Assembly (NCBI RefSeq): GCF_000026105.1
Contig: NC_008027.1
Coordinates: 3,610,501 to 3,674,500, forward strand
Length of the DNA stretch: 64,000 nt
Source of the DNA: Pseudomonas entomophila L48
GTDB lineage: Bacteria; Pseudomonadota; Gammaproteobacteria; Pseudomonadales; Pseudomonadaceae
Direction: 5' to 3'
A model generated the notes under the pieces. The model was not told the origin of the DNA. It ran no database searches and saw only the letters and a list, made by a program, of their open reading frames with translations. Positions 42,040 to 49,386 of this stretch are shown here, piece by piece; the stretch's first letter is position 1, and every line of letters begins with the position of its first letter. A program made the position numbers and the translations under genes.

Positions 42040-42855
42040 ATGAGCGACTTCGCGACTATCGAACTGGTCAAGGACCCTCGCGGCTTCGCCACCCTGTGGC
42101 TGAGCCGGGAAGACAAGAACAACGCCTTCAACGCGCAGATGATCCGCGAGCTGATCGTCGCCCTCGACCAGATCGCCGAGGACGCCAGCCTGCGCTTCGT
42201 GGTGCTGCGCGGCCGTGGCCGGCATTTCAGTGCCGGCGCAGATCTAGCCTGGATGCAGCAGTCGGCCGAGCTGGACTTCAACACCAACCTTGACGACGCC
42301 CATGAACTGGGCGAGCTGATGTACGCCCTGCACCGGCTCAAGGCGCCGACCCTGGCCGTGGTGCAAGGCGCGGCCTTCGGCGGCGCGCTGGGGCTGATCA
42401 GCTGCTGCGACATGGCCATCGGCGCCGAAGACGCCCAGCTGTGCCTGTCGGAAGTGCGCATCGGCCTGGCCCCGGCGGTGATCAGCCCATTCGTGGTCAA
42501 GGCCATCGGCGAGCGCGCAGCGCGCCGCTATGCGCTCACCGCCGAGCGTTTCAGCGGTGTGCGCGCCCGTGAGCTGGGCCTGCTGGCCGAGGTGTGCCCG
42601 GCCGCCGAGCTGGACGCGCAGGTCGAGGCCTGGGTCGACAACCTGCTGCAGAACAGCCCCCAGGCCCTGCGCGCCACCAAGGACCTGCTGCGCGAAGTGG
42701 ACGATGGCGAGCTGAGCCCGGCCCTGCGCCGCTACTGCGAGAACACCATCGCCCGTATCCGCGTCAGCACCGAAGGCCAGGAGGGCTTGCGCGCCTTCCT
42801 GGAAAAACGCCGCCCCGCCTGGCAAACCGAGCACAAGAAGGAGCCGCGCCCATGA
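42040..42855 (+). CDS. liuC: Methylglutaconyl-CoA hydratase (enoyl-CoA hydratase family)
   Basis: This 271-aa crotonase-fold enzyme shows the oxyanion-hole pattern HFSAGADLAWMQQSAELDF near 65 and 'VQGAAFGGALGLISCCDMAI' near 110, with 'LSEVRIGLAPAVISPFV'. In the liu operon it hydrates 3-methylglutaconyl-CoA to HMG-CoA. Three bases follow liuB's stop, and its own stop overlaps liuD by 4 nt. The HMG-CoA lyase (liuE) is not here; in P. putida it lies elsewhere. Confidence 0.93.
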   Translation: MSDFATIELVKDPRGFATLWLSREDKNNAFNAQMIRELIVALDQIAEDASLRFVVLRGRGRHFSAGADLAWMQQSAELDFNTNLDDAHELGELMYALHRLKAPTLAVVQGAAFGGALGLISCCDMAIGAEDAQLCLSEVRIGLAPAVISPFVVKAIGERAARRYALTAERFSGVRARELGLLAEVCPAAELDAQVEAWVDNLLQNSPQALRATKDLLREVDDGELSPALRRYCENTIARIRVSTEGQEGLRAFLEKRRPAWQTEHKKEPRP

Positions 42856-44816
42856 GCCGCCCCACCCTCACCACCCTGCTGGTCGCCAACCGTGGCGAGA
42901 TCGCCTGCCGGGTGATGCGCACCGCCAAGGCCCTGGGCCTGACCACCGTGGCCGTGCACAGCGCCACCGACCGCGAGGCGCGCCACAGCCGCGAAGCGGA
43001 CATCCGCGTCGACCTGGGCGGCACCAAGGCGGCTGAAAGCTACCTGATGATCGACAAGCTGATCGCCGCGGCCAAGGCCAGCGGTGCCCAGGCGATCCAC
43101 CCGGGCTATGGCTTCCTCTCGGAGAACGCCGGTTTCGCCCGCGCCATCGAACAGGCCGGGCTGATCTTCCTCGGCCCACCGGCCAGTGCCATCGATGCCA
43201 TGGGCAGCAAGTCAGCGGCCAAGGCGCTGATGGAGGCTGCCGGCGTGCCGCTGGTGCCGGGCTACCACGGCGAGGCCCAGGACCTGGACACCTTCCGCGC
43301 CGCCGCCGAGCGCATCGGTTACCCGGTACTGCTCAAGGCCAGCGCCGGGGGCGGCGGCAAGGGCATGAAGGTGGTCGAGGACGAAAGCCAGCTGGCCGAC
43401 GCCCTGGCCTCGGCGCAGCGCGAGGCGCAGTCGTCGTTCGGCGATGCGCGGATGCTGGTCGAGAAGTACGTGCTCAAGCCGCGTCATGTGGAAATCCAGG
43501 TGTTCGCCGACCAACATGGCAACTGCCTGTACCTCAACGAACGTGACTGCTCGATCCAGCGCCGCCACCAGAAAGTGGTCGAGGAAGCGCCGGCGCCGGG
43601 CCTCTCCCCGGACCTGCGCAAGGCCATGGGCGAGGCCGCAGTACGCGCGGCCCAGGCCATTGGTTATGTCGGCGCCGGCACCGTGGAGTTCCTGCTCGAT
43701 GCCCGGGGTGAGTTCTTCTTCATGGAGATGAACACCCGCCTGCAGGTGGAGCACCCGGTCACCGAAGCCATCACCGGGCTCGACCTGGTGGCCTGGCAGA
43801 TCCGCGTGGCCTGTGGCGAGCCGCTGCCGATCACCCAGGATCAGGTGCCGCTGATCGGCCATGCCATCGAGGTGCGGCTGTACGCGGAAGATCCGGCCAA
43901 TGAATTCCTGCCGGCCACCGGTACCCTGGCGCTGTACCGCGAGTCTGCGCCGGGCGAAGGGCGCCGGGTGGACAGTGGCGTCAGCGAGGGCGATGTGGTG
44001 TCGCCGTTCTACGACCCGATGCTGGGCAAGCTGATTGCCTGGGGTGAGGACCGCGAGCAGGCGCGTCTGCGGTTGCTGGCGATGCTCGATGAGTTCGCCA
44101 TTGGCGGGTTGAAGACCAATATCGCGTTCCTGCGCCGCATCCTGGCGCACCCGGCGTTTGCGCAGGCGGAGCTGGATACCGGCTTCATTCCGCGTCATCA
44201 GGACGTGTTGTTACCTGCACCCCAGGCGTTGCCTGCGCAATTCTGGGAAGCCGCCGCCGAGGCCTGGTTGCAAAGCGAGCCTGCGCAGCAGCGCCAGGAC
44301 GACCGCGCCTCGCCGTGGGCGGCCCGCGATGGCCTGCGCCTGGGTTTGCCGGCGCGCAGTAGCCTGCACTTGCAGTGTGAGGGGCATGAGCAGGCGGTGG
44401 CACTGGAGCGCAGCGCGCCTTCGACCTATCGGTTGGTGGGTGAGCAGCTGTACCACGATCAGGACGGCCTGCGTCGTCGTCACCTGGCGGTGCGCCGGGG
44501 CGGTACGCTGTACCTGCAATGGCAGGGTGAATTGCATGCCGTCAGCGTTCATGACCCGATTGCTGCGGCGGAAGCCAGCCACAGCCACCAGGGCGGGCTG
44601 GGCGCGCCCATGAACGGCAGCATCGTGCGGGTGCTGGTCGAGCCGGGGCAAGTGGTGGAAGCCGGGACCGCGCTGGTGGTGCTGGAGGCGATGAAGATGG
44701 AGCACAGTATTCGGGCGCCCCATTCTGGGATGGTGAAGGCGCTGTTCTGCCAGGAGGGGGACATGGTCAGCGAAGGGACAGTGCTGGTCGAGCTAGAGGC
44801 GGAGTCTGCTCAATAG
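42852..44816 (+). CDS. liuD: 3-methylcrotonyl-CoA carboxylase, biotin-carrying (alpha) subunit
   Basis: This 654-aa protein joins a biotin carboxylase (ANRGEIACRVMRTAK at the N-terminus; ATP-grasp KASAGGGGKGMKVV near 165; 'FFMEMNTRLQVEHPVTE' near 290) to a C-terminal biotinyl domain with VLEAMKMEH (biotin Lys615). It carboxylates its biotin with bicarbonate and ATP for LiuB. ATG 42852 overlaps the liuC stop. It ends just before a REP pair. Confidence 0.95.
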   Translation: MSRPTLTTLLVANRGEIACRVMRTAKALGLTTVAVHSATDREARHSREADIRVDLGGTKAAESYLMIDKLIAAAKASGAQAIHPGYGFLSENAGFARAIEQAGLIFLGPPASAIDAMGSKSAAKALMEAAGVPLVPGYHGEAQDLDTFRAAAERIGYPVLLKASAGGGGKGMKVVEDESQLADALASAQREAQSSFGDARMLVEKYVLKPRHVEIQVFADQHGNCLYLNERDCSIQRRHQKVVEEAPAPGLSPDLRKAMGEAAVRAAQAIGYVGAGTVEFLLDARGEFFFMEMNTRLQVEHPVTEAITGLDLVAWQIRVACGEPLPITQDQVPLIGHAIEVRLYAEDPANEFLPATGTLALYRESAPGEGRRVDSGVSEGDVVSPFYDPMLGKLIAWGEDREQARLRLLAMLDEFAIGGLKTNIAFLRRILAHPAFAQAELDTGFIPRHQDVLLPAPQALPAQFWEAAAEAWLQSEPAQQRQDDRASPWAARDGLRLGLPARSSLHLQCEGHEQAVALERSAPSTYRLVGEQLYHDQDGLRRRHLAVRRGGTLYLQWQGELHAVSVHDPIAAAEASHSHQGGLGAPMNGSIVRVLVEPGQVVEAGTALVVLEAMKMEHSIRAPHSGMVKALFCQEGDMVSEGTVLVELEAESAQ

Positions 44817-44819
44817 CTG

Positions 44820-44893
44820 TTCGCCGGCAAAGCCGGCTCCTACAAGGGTCCGCGCCTGGCGCACAATCTGTAGGAGCCGGCTTTGCCGGCGAA
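44820..44893. repeat. REP pair, GCCGGCTTTGCCGGC class
   Basis: Inverted copies occupy the space between the convergent liuD and S24-repressor genes, leaving almost no other sequence; they could serve both transcripts as 3' structures. Confidence 0.9.
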
Positions 44894-44904
44894 GGCCATC
44901 TCTC

Positions 44905-45561
44905 CTATAGCACGCCGTGCATCCTCACCACGACGCCGAGAAACTCGCACCCCTCCTCGCAGAGCACGGTCGGATACAAGGTATTGAGCGGCCTGAGCAT
45001 CCGCTGCCCGCCCTCTTCGATCAACTCCCTCAGCACCGCTGGCTTGCCAGGCTGCCTGGCCACCACCAACCTGCCCGGCGCAACCTCGATCCCCGCATCC
45101 ACCAAAACCAGCACCCCCTGCGGCAAACTCCTGCCACTGGCGGCGTTCATCGAGTCATTCTCCACCGGTAACCAGAATGCATTACCGGCAGGCATATAAC
45201 CGGTCAGCTCCTGGGTTTCACTGGACTCGGGCAACGCGCCCTGCAGGTCGGCCCAGCTCAACACCGGAAAGCGAAAACTGGCATGGCGCATGGCATTGAC
45301 CGAAAGCGGCCGCTCCACCGCGTAAACACCCCGCTCCTCGCGCGCCATGATGTCGCGCTCGACCACCATCACCCGCGCCTCCAGGTACACCAGCCCAAGC
45401 TGCTCCAGCTTTTCGTTGACGGTCTCCAGGGTCGGCCGGCGCGTGCCACGCAACCAATGGCCGAGGCCGCCTTGGGTCATGCCCAGCCGTTCGGCCAGTT
45501 GGTACTGCTTGAGGTTGTGCTCGCGCTTGTAGCGCGACAGAAATTCGATCCAGTTTTCCAT
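44905..45561 (-). CDS. XRE/S24-type repressor with altered autocleavage residues
   Basis: This 218-aa protein has an N-terminal helix-turn-helix (residues 5-60: NLKQYQLAERLGMTQGGLGHWLRG) and a LexA/CI-type C-terminal domain. The nucleophile Ser137 is present in PVENDSMNA. At the position of the catalytic Lys (by alignment to PrtR/LexA-type VTFKQ... and ...GRRYLKPLN) this protein has Arg178. The usual Ala-Gly cleavage pair after SW is replaced by DLQG. It may therefore be a repressor that is not self-cleaved. The start is uncertain: ATG 45561 lacks a good site, and ATG 45594 is in frame. It is divergent from the DUF6124-like gene. Confidence 0.8.
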   Translation of the reverse strand: MENWIEFLSRYKREHNLKQYQLAERLGMTQGGLGHWLRGTRRPTLETVNEKLEQLGLVYLEARVMVVERDIMAREERGVYAVERPLSVNAMRHASFRFPVLSWADLQGALPESSETQELTGYMPAGNAFWLPVENDSMNAASGRSLPQGVLVLVDAGIEVAPGRLVVARQPGKPAVLRELIEEGGQRMLRPLNTLYPTVLCEEGCEFLGVVVRMHGVL

Positions 45562-45690
45562 GGCGGTGAACGATACGGACTGGATGAACGGCATCAATAC
45601 ACATCTGGAATTATCTTAGCAGACAAAATTAATACATATTGACCTAGTATCGGTATTCCTTGTCCTTGAAGGGATTTCACAGGTGCTGGA

Positions 45691-46005
45691 ATGAACAAAC
45701 CGATAAACGAAGATACAGATCTCGACGAAGAAGCCGCCCGCCGCGCCCTCGACTACTACCTCAACCCCACCCCCACCGCCGCTGAGCTGGAGCGCTCGCT
45801 CTGGACCCTGCGCGAAGGCGTGACCGCCACGCAAGCCAGCGAGCAGGCCATGGCCCTGCTGCGCTGCGCCTCGGCCACGGCACAGGAAACCGGCGCCCAT
45901 CTGCAGGGCACGACGCGGGAAGTGGTGTATGCGCTGATGCACATGATCAACATGGCCCGCGCGTTACTGGAACAGCGCAATGCCATGGAGAAAACGTCGA
46001 TCTGA
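45691..46005 (+). CDS. DUF6124/DUF3077-like small protein
   Basis: This 104-aa hydrophilic, mostly helical protein has a central region (SLWTLREGVTATQASEQAMALLRCASATAQE) resembling a family abundant in fluorescent pseudomonads and usually named DUF6124 or DUF3077. No enzymatic motif or signal peptide is seen. It is divergent from the S24 repressor, with 129 bp between starts, so the repressor may control it. The role is unknown. Confidence 0.65.
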   Translation: MNKPINEDTDLDEEAARRALDYYLNPTPTAAELERSLWTLREGVTATQASEQAMALLRCASATAQETGAHLQGTTREVVYALMHMINMARALLEQRNAMEKTSI

Positions 46006-46102
46006 AGGGAGAACGTGATAGCCGACGAACGGCAATGGCCCCGATTGCCGGGGACTGGAGGTGCGTCAGAAGGATTTTTTTACCGGAACGCGGAAAAATC
46101 AT

Positions 46103-46130
46103 TTGACTGGCAAATGATAACGATTATTAT
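46103..46130 (+). promoter_or_regulatory. PrrF promoter with Fur box
   Basis: A sigma-70 promoter (TTGACT at 46103-46108, TATTAT at 46125-46130, 16-bp spacing) is overlapped by AAATGATAACGATTATTATTG at 46112-46132, a good Fur box of the GATAATGATAATCATTATC type. Fur-Fe2+ bound here would block transcription, giving sRNA synthesis only when iron is scarce. Confidence 0.85.
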
Positions 46131-46136
46131 TGCACT

Positions 46137-46253
46137 CAGCAGGTCGCGAGACCCGCTGGATAACCTGCAACGTCCTCAGGTCGGACGCTCAGATTATCTC
46201 CTCATCAGGCTAATCACGGTTTTTGACCCGGCTTTTTGCCGGGTCTTTTTTTT
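46137..46253 (+). ncRNA. prrF: PrrF iron-responsive small RNA
   Basis: The segment contains the highly conserved PrrF core (CTCAGATTATCTCCTCATCAGGCTAATCACGG, near 46189-46219), a 5' stem around GGTCGCGAGACC at 46142-46153, and a strong terminator. PrrF is an Hfq-dependent RNA that represses mRNAs of iron-containing proteins (sodB, sdh, acn and others) during iron starvation. The exact 5' end is estimated from the -10 element. Only one copy lies here, whereas P. aeruginosa has two in tandem. Confidence 0.9.
46225..46253 (+). terminator. PrrF rho-independent terminator
   Basis: An 8-bp stem GACCCGGC/GCCGGGTC with a T5 loop is followed by eight T residues, a textbook intrinsic terminator that also serves as Hfq-binding tail. 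Confidence 0.95.
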
Positions 46254-46349
46254 GGCTCTTCAGGCTAATGAAGATCGTTGATGGCCGCGATGATAGCAAA
46301 AATGTGTCAACACGTGAACGCTCATTACAAAAGTTTGCGGAATCAGCAC

Positions 46350-46367
46350 TTGAGAATCAATCTCGTT
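46350..46367 (+). promoter_or_regulatory. Second Fur-like box upstream of the sigma/FecR hybrid gene
   Basis: TTGAGAATCAATCTCGTT contains the GAGAAT-N-ATTCTC-type core with one imperfect half and lies about 70 bp before ATG 46436. It suggests iron control of the downstream gene, but the match is weaker than at prrF. Confidence 0.4.
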
Positions 46368-46435
46368 AAGGCTAAGCTGGCTCCGCATCAAGGAAGATGC
46401 CCCCACCCCTCAATTTCATGAGCAAGGAGCTGTCC

Positions 46436-46954
46436 ATGACCCGCCTGCTGCTGCCCCTTGAGCACGACCCGCGCACCGCCGAGCAAACCCGCGACGACGC
46501 GTTGCTGCACGCCCTCAAGCGCCTGCCCCGTCGGGTCCAGCAAGTGTTCCTGCTCAACCGTCTTGACCAGGTCGGTTTCGCCGAGATCGGCGAACGCCTC
46601 GACCTGCCCTTGATCAATATCGAACGCCACATGAACCAGGCCCTGCAGACCGCCCGTGCGCCGGGGGATGCCCTGGCGAGTGTTGCTGGCCAATGGTACG
46701 TGCGCCTGCAGAGCCCGCAGGTGACCGCCAGTGAACGCATCGATTTTCGCCGCTGGCTGGATGCCGACCCCGACCACCTGCGTGCCTTCCACGAAACCGA
46801 ATTGCGCTGGCGCAGCCTGCTTGCACCGGCGCGGCAGCTGGGGCACGACGGCTGGTACCAGCAAGGGCGGGCGGCACTGTCGCTGGGTGGCTGCTCGATT
46901 GCCGTGGGGTTTGCCATTGCAGCCCTGACCGCATTGGGTTTGCTGTCCCTGTAG
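46436..46954 (+). CDS. Sigma-region-4 / FecR-N (DUF4880) hybrid membrane protein
   Basis: This 172-aa protein starts at ATG 46436 with AGGAG seven bases upstream. Residues 18-68 resemble ECF sigma region 4 (ALKRLPRRVQQVFLLNRLDQVGFAEIGERLDLPLINIERHM), without a region 2. Residues 78-125 match the DUF4880 N-terminal domain of FecR anti-sigma regulators (AGQWYVRLQSPQVT...FRRWLDADPDHLRAFHETELRW). A single hydrophobic helix ends the protein, where FecR would continue into its periplasmic signalling domain. The stop codon is supplied by a REP element. It may be a remnant or a true sigma/anti-sigma chimera regulating iron uptake. Confidence 0.75.
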   Translation: MTRLLLPLEHDPRTAEQTRDDALLHALKRLPRRVQQVFLLNRLDQVGFAEIGERLDLPLINIERHMNQALQTARAPGDALASVAGQWYVRLQSPQVTASERIDFRRWLDADPDHLRAFHETELRWRSLLAPARQLGHDGWYQQGRAALSLGGCSIAVGFAIAALTALGLLSL

Positions 46955-47034
46955 GAGCGGCTTCAGCCGCGATGCAGGCAACGCGGTGCCAGGCCCCGCC
47001 TCGCGGGGGATCGCGGCTGAAGCCGCTCCTACAG
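46950..47034. repeat. REP pair, GCGGCTTCAGCCGC class
   Basis: Inverted copies follow the sigma/FecR hybrid gene; the TAG in GTAGGAGC of the first copy is that gene's stop codon. Confidence 0.9.
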
Positions 47035-47123
47035 AGGGCGTGCCAAATGGTTTGCCAGGGATGGGAGCCCGCCGCCAAGCGGTGTAGAGTACGGTCACAA
47101 CAAACGCCAACAGGAGGCTGGCA

Positions 47124-48272
47124 ATGACCGTGACGCTCTCCCCGCTGCACATCGACTGCGATTTCGACTCCGGCAACATTCTGGTCAAGGACGCCAGTAA
47201 CCCGGCGCACGTCCACCTGGACATCCGCAAGGACAGCCACAGCGACCACTTCCAGTGGTTCCACTTCAAGGCCAGCGGCCTCACCCCAGGCCAGGCCCAC
47301 CGCTTCAGCCTGGACAACGCCCATGCTTCCTCCTACAAGAACGCCTGGGACGGCTACCACGCCGTGGCCTCCTACGACCAGCAGACCTGGTTCCGCGTGC
47401 CCAGCCAGTTCGACGGCAAGGCGCTGAGCTTCGAGCTCAAGGCCGAACACGAGCAGGTCTGGTTCGCCTACTTCGAGCCCTACCCCCGCGCCCGCCACAA
47501 CCAATTGGTCGAGCGCGCCCGGCAGATCCCAGGCGTCGAGCTGCTGGCTAGCGGGCGTAGCGTGCAGGGCCGCGATATCCCGCTGCTGCGCGCGGGCAAC
47601 GGCGCGGCTGGCAAGCGCAAGCTGTGGATCATCGCCCAGCAGCACCCGGGCGAGCACATGGCCGAATGGTTCATGGAAGGTGTGATCGACGCCCTTGAAG
47701 CCAATGGCCCGGTCATCCAGCAACTGCTGGCCAAGGCCGACCTGTACCTGATCCCCAACATGAACCCGGATGGCGCGTTCCTCGGCCACCTGCGCACCAA
47801 CTTCAAGGGCAAGGACCTCAACCGGGCCTGGCAGGACGCCAGCGTCGAGCTGAGCCCGGAAGTGTTCTTCGCCCAGAGCCAGATGAAGCTGCATGGCGTG
47901 GATGCGTTCATCGATGCCCACGGCGACGAAGAGATTCCCCATGTGTTCACCGCCGCCTGCGAGGGCAACCCGGGGTACACGCCGCGAATCGAGAAGCTGG
48001 AAGAGCAGTTCCGCAGCACCCTGTGCAGCCTGACGCCGGACTTCCAGACCAAATACGGCTACACCCGCGACGAGCCGGGCCAGGCCAACATGACCCTGGC
48101 CTGCAATGCCGTGGGCCAGGCCCATGACTGCCTGTCGCTGACCCTGGAAATGCCGTTCAAGGACCATGACGATGCGCCGAATCCGCGTACCGGCTGGTCG
48201 GGCGAGCGGTCGAAGGCGTTGGCTGGAGCGGTGCTGGAAACGCTGCTGAAGATGGTAGACGACCTGCGCTGA
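47124..48272 (+). CDS. M14-type cytosolic carboxypeptidase
   Basis: This 382-aa protein has no signal peptide. An N-terminal beta domain (residues 1-130) precedes a zinc carboxypeptidase domain with QQHPGEHMAEWF (zinc ligands His and Glu), NPDGAFLGHLRTNFKGKDLNR (Arg/Asn substrate site), 'FIDAHGDEEIPHVF' (third ligand His) and catalytic Glu in 'LSLTLEMPFKDH'. This is the bacterial relative of eukaryotic AGBL/CCP peptidases. The physiological substrate in bacteria is unclear. ATG 47124 follows AGGAGG. It is a single gene between two REP loci. Confidence 0.9.
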   Translation: MTVTLSPLHIDCDFDSGNILVKDASNPAHVHLDIRKDSHSDHFQWFHFKASGLTPGQAHRFSLDNAHASSYKNAWDGYHAVASYDQQTWFRVPSQFDGKALSFELKAEHEQVWFAYFEPYPRARHNQLVERARQIPGVELLASGRSVQGRDIPLLRAGNGAAGKRKLWIIAQQHPGEHMAEWFMEGVIDALEANGPVIQQLLAKADLYLIPNMNPDGAFLGHLRTNFKGKDLNRAWQDASVELSPEVFFAQSQMKLHGVDAFIDAHGDEEIPHVFTAACEGNPGYTPRIEKLEEQFRSTLCSLTPDFQTKYGYTRDEPGQANMTLACNAVGQAHDCLSLTLEMPFKDHDDAPNPRTGWSGERSKALAGAVLETLLKMVDDLR

Positions 48273-48288
48273 GCAACACGCCTCCCTT

Positions 48289-48404
48289 TGTGGGAGCGGC
48301 CTTGTGTCGCGAAAGGGGCGCGGAGCGGCCCCGGGATCTGTGCATCAACGCTGAGATCCTGGGGGCGCTCCGCGCCCCTTTCGCGACACAAGGCCGCTCC
48401 CACA
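48289..48404. repeat. Long REP palindrome, GCGGCCTTGTGTCGCGAAAGG class
   Basis: Two 40-odd-base arms (48290-48332 and 48361-48404) are inverted complements of each other, with a 28-nt centre. Their sequence differs from all other REPs here. They separate the carboxypeptidase from the end of the pilus operon. Confidence 0.9.
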
Positions 48405-48417
48405 GGAGTGGTGTTAC

Positions 48418-49386
48418 TCAAAACTGCACATCCAGAATCACGTTATCGGTATAGGTCGCCGCCGGCGGCGTGGCCTGGTCGGTGTACACCTTGGCGTTGT
48501 AGTTGAACACCTGGCTCCCCGTGCCGGTGCCCGCCCCCGGGTTCACATCGGCATCACTGCTCGCCCGCCGCGCCGTGGTCAGCGAGCCCCAGCGCACCGC
48601 GCCGGCACTCTTGAAGATGTCGTAGGCCAGGTAGTTGTTGGCCGCCGACTTCATCCGCCGCCGCCCGCCCGAGACGTTCTGCCCGTCGTCCAACCCCACG
48701 GTGTAGGTGCTGCCCTTGGTGCACGACAGGCTGACGCTCTGGCTCACGGTGCCGAACCCCGCCACCACGGGTGCACTGCCGAAGCTGATGTTGGGTGTGG
48801 TGATCTGGCAGTCGTTGGTCACCGTGAGGCTGACCACGATGCTCTGGTTGCCGCTGCCGATGTCGCGCCCCAGGCATAGGTTGCCGATGCCGATGCCCGA
48901 GCAGTAGTTCCAGCTCCAGGCGATGTTCAGGGTTTCCTGGTACACACCCGCCGCGACGTTGGCGCCAACCACGGTCTTCAAGTACAGCGGCACGGTCTTG
49001 GGGCTGCTGCCATTGAGCAACCCAAGGGCGTCGAGGATGCCGTTGCGGGCGAAGTCGAACTGCACGCCGCGGCTGATCGGGTAGCTGGTGGTGTTGTCGG
49101 CATAGATCGTATAAGGGATGACATCGCCGGTCGGCCCCACCAGCCCGCTGGTGGCGGAGGTGATGGTGGCGTAGAAGTGATCGGAGCTGACCAGCAACGA
49201 CAACAGCGAGCCGGTGCACTGCAACCCGGCGTTGGTGGTGGAGGCGTTCTGTACCGTGGTACGCACCAGGGTCGAGTTGATCGAGCCAAAGGCCGCCGGG
49301 GCGGTGGCCACCGACGAACACAACGCCCAGGCGGCACCGTCTGGCAGCAGCAAGCTACCCAGCAGCAATGCCTTGAGCACCTTCAT
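48418..49386 (-). CDS. Spore-coat-U-domain tip adhesin (CsuE/CupE6-like)
   Basis: This 322-aa secreted protein starts at ATG 49386, overlapping the usher stop. Signal peptide residues 1-22 end AWAL. Two spore-coat-U-like domains follow, about 25-165 and 175-322, each with a Cys pair. The two-domain form is typical of the tip adhesin at the end of Csu/CupE operons, while shaft pilins have one domain. The last residues VILDVQF form the donor-strand-type beta end. It is the last gene of the seven-gene operon. Confidence 0.88.
   Translation of the reverse strand: MKVLKALLLGSLLLPDGAAWALCSSVATAPAAFGSINSTLVRTTVQNASTTNAGLQCTGSLLSLLVSSDHFYATITSATSGLVGPTGDVIPYTIYADNTTSYPISRGVQFDFARNGILDALGLLNGSSPKTVPLYLKTVVGANVAAGVYQETLNIAWSWNYCSGIGIGNLCLGRDIGSGNQSIVVSLTVTNDCQITTPNISFGSAPVVAGFGTVSQSVSLSCTKGSTYTVGLDDGQNVSGGRRRMKSAANNYLAYDIFKSAGAVRWGSLTTARRASSDADVNPGAGTGTGSQVFNYNAKVYTDQATPPAATYTDNVILDVQF

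Noticed and set aside
46015..46281. Possible 88-codon protein over the PrrF region
   Set aside because: It spans a Fur box, promoter, sRNA core and terminator; the RNA gene explains the sequence.
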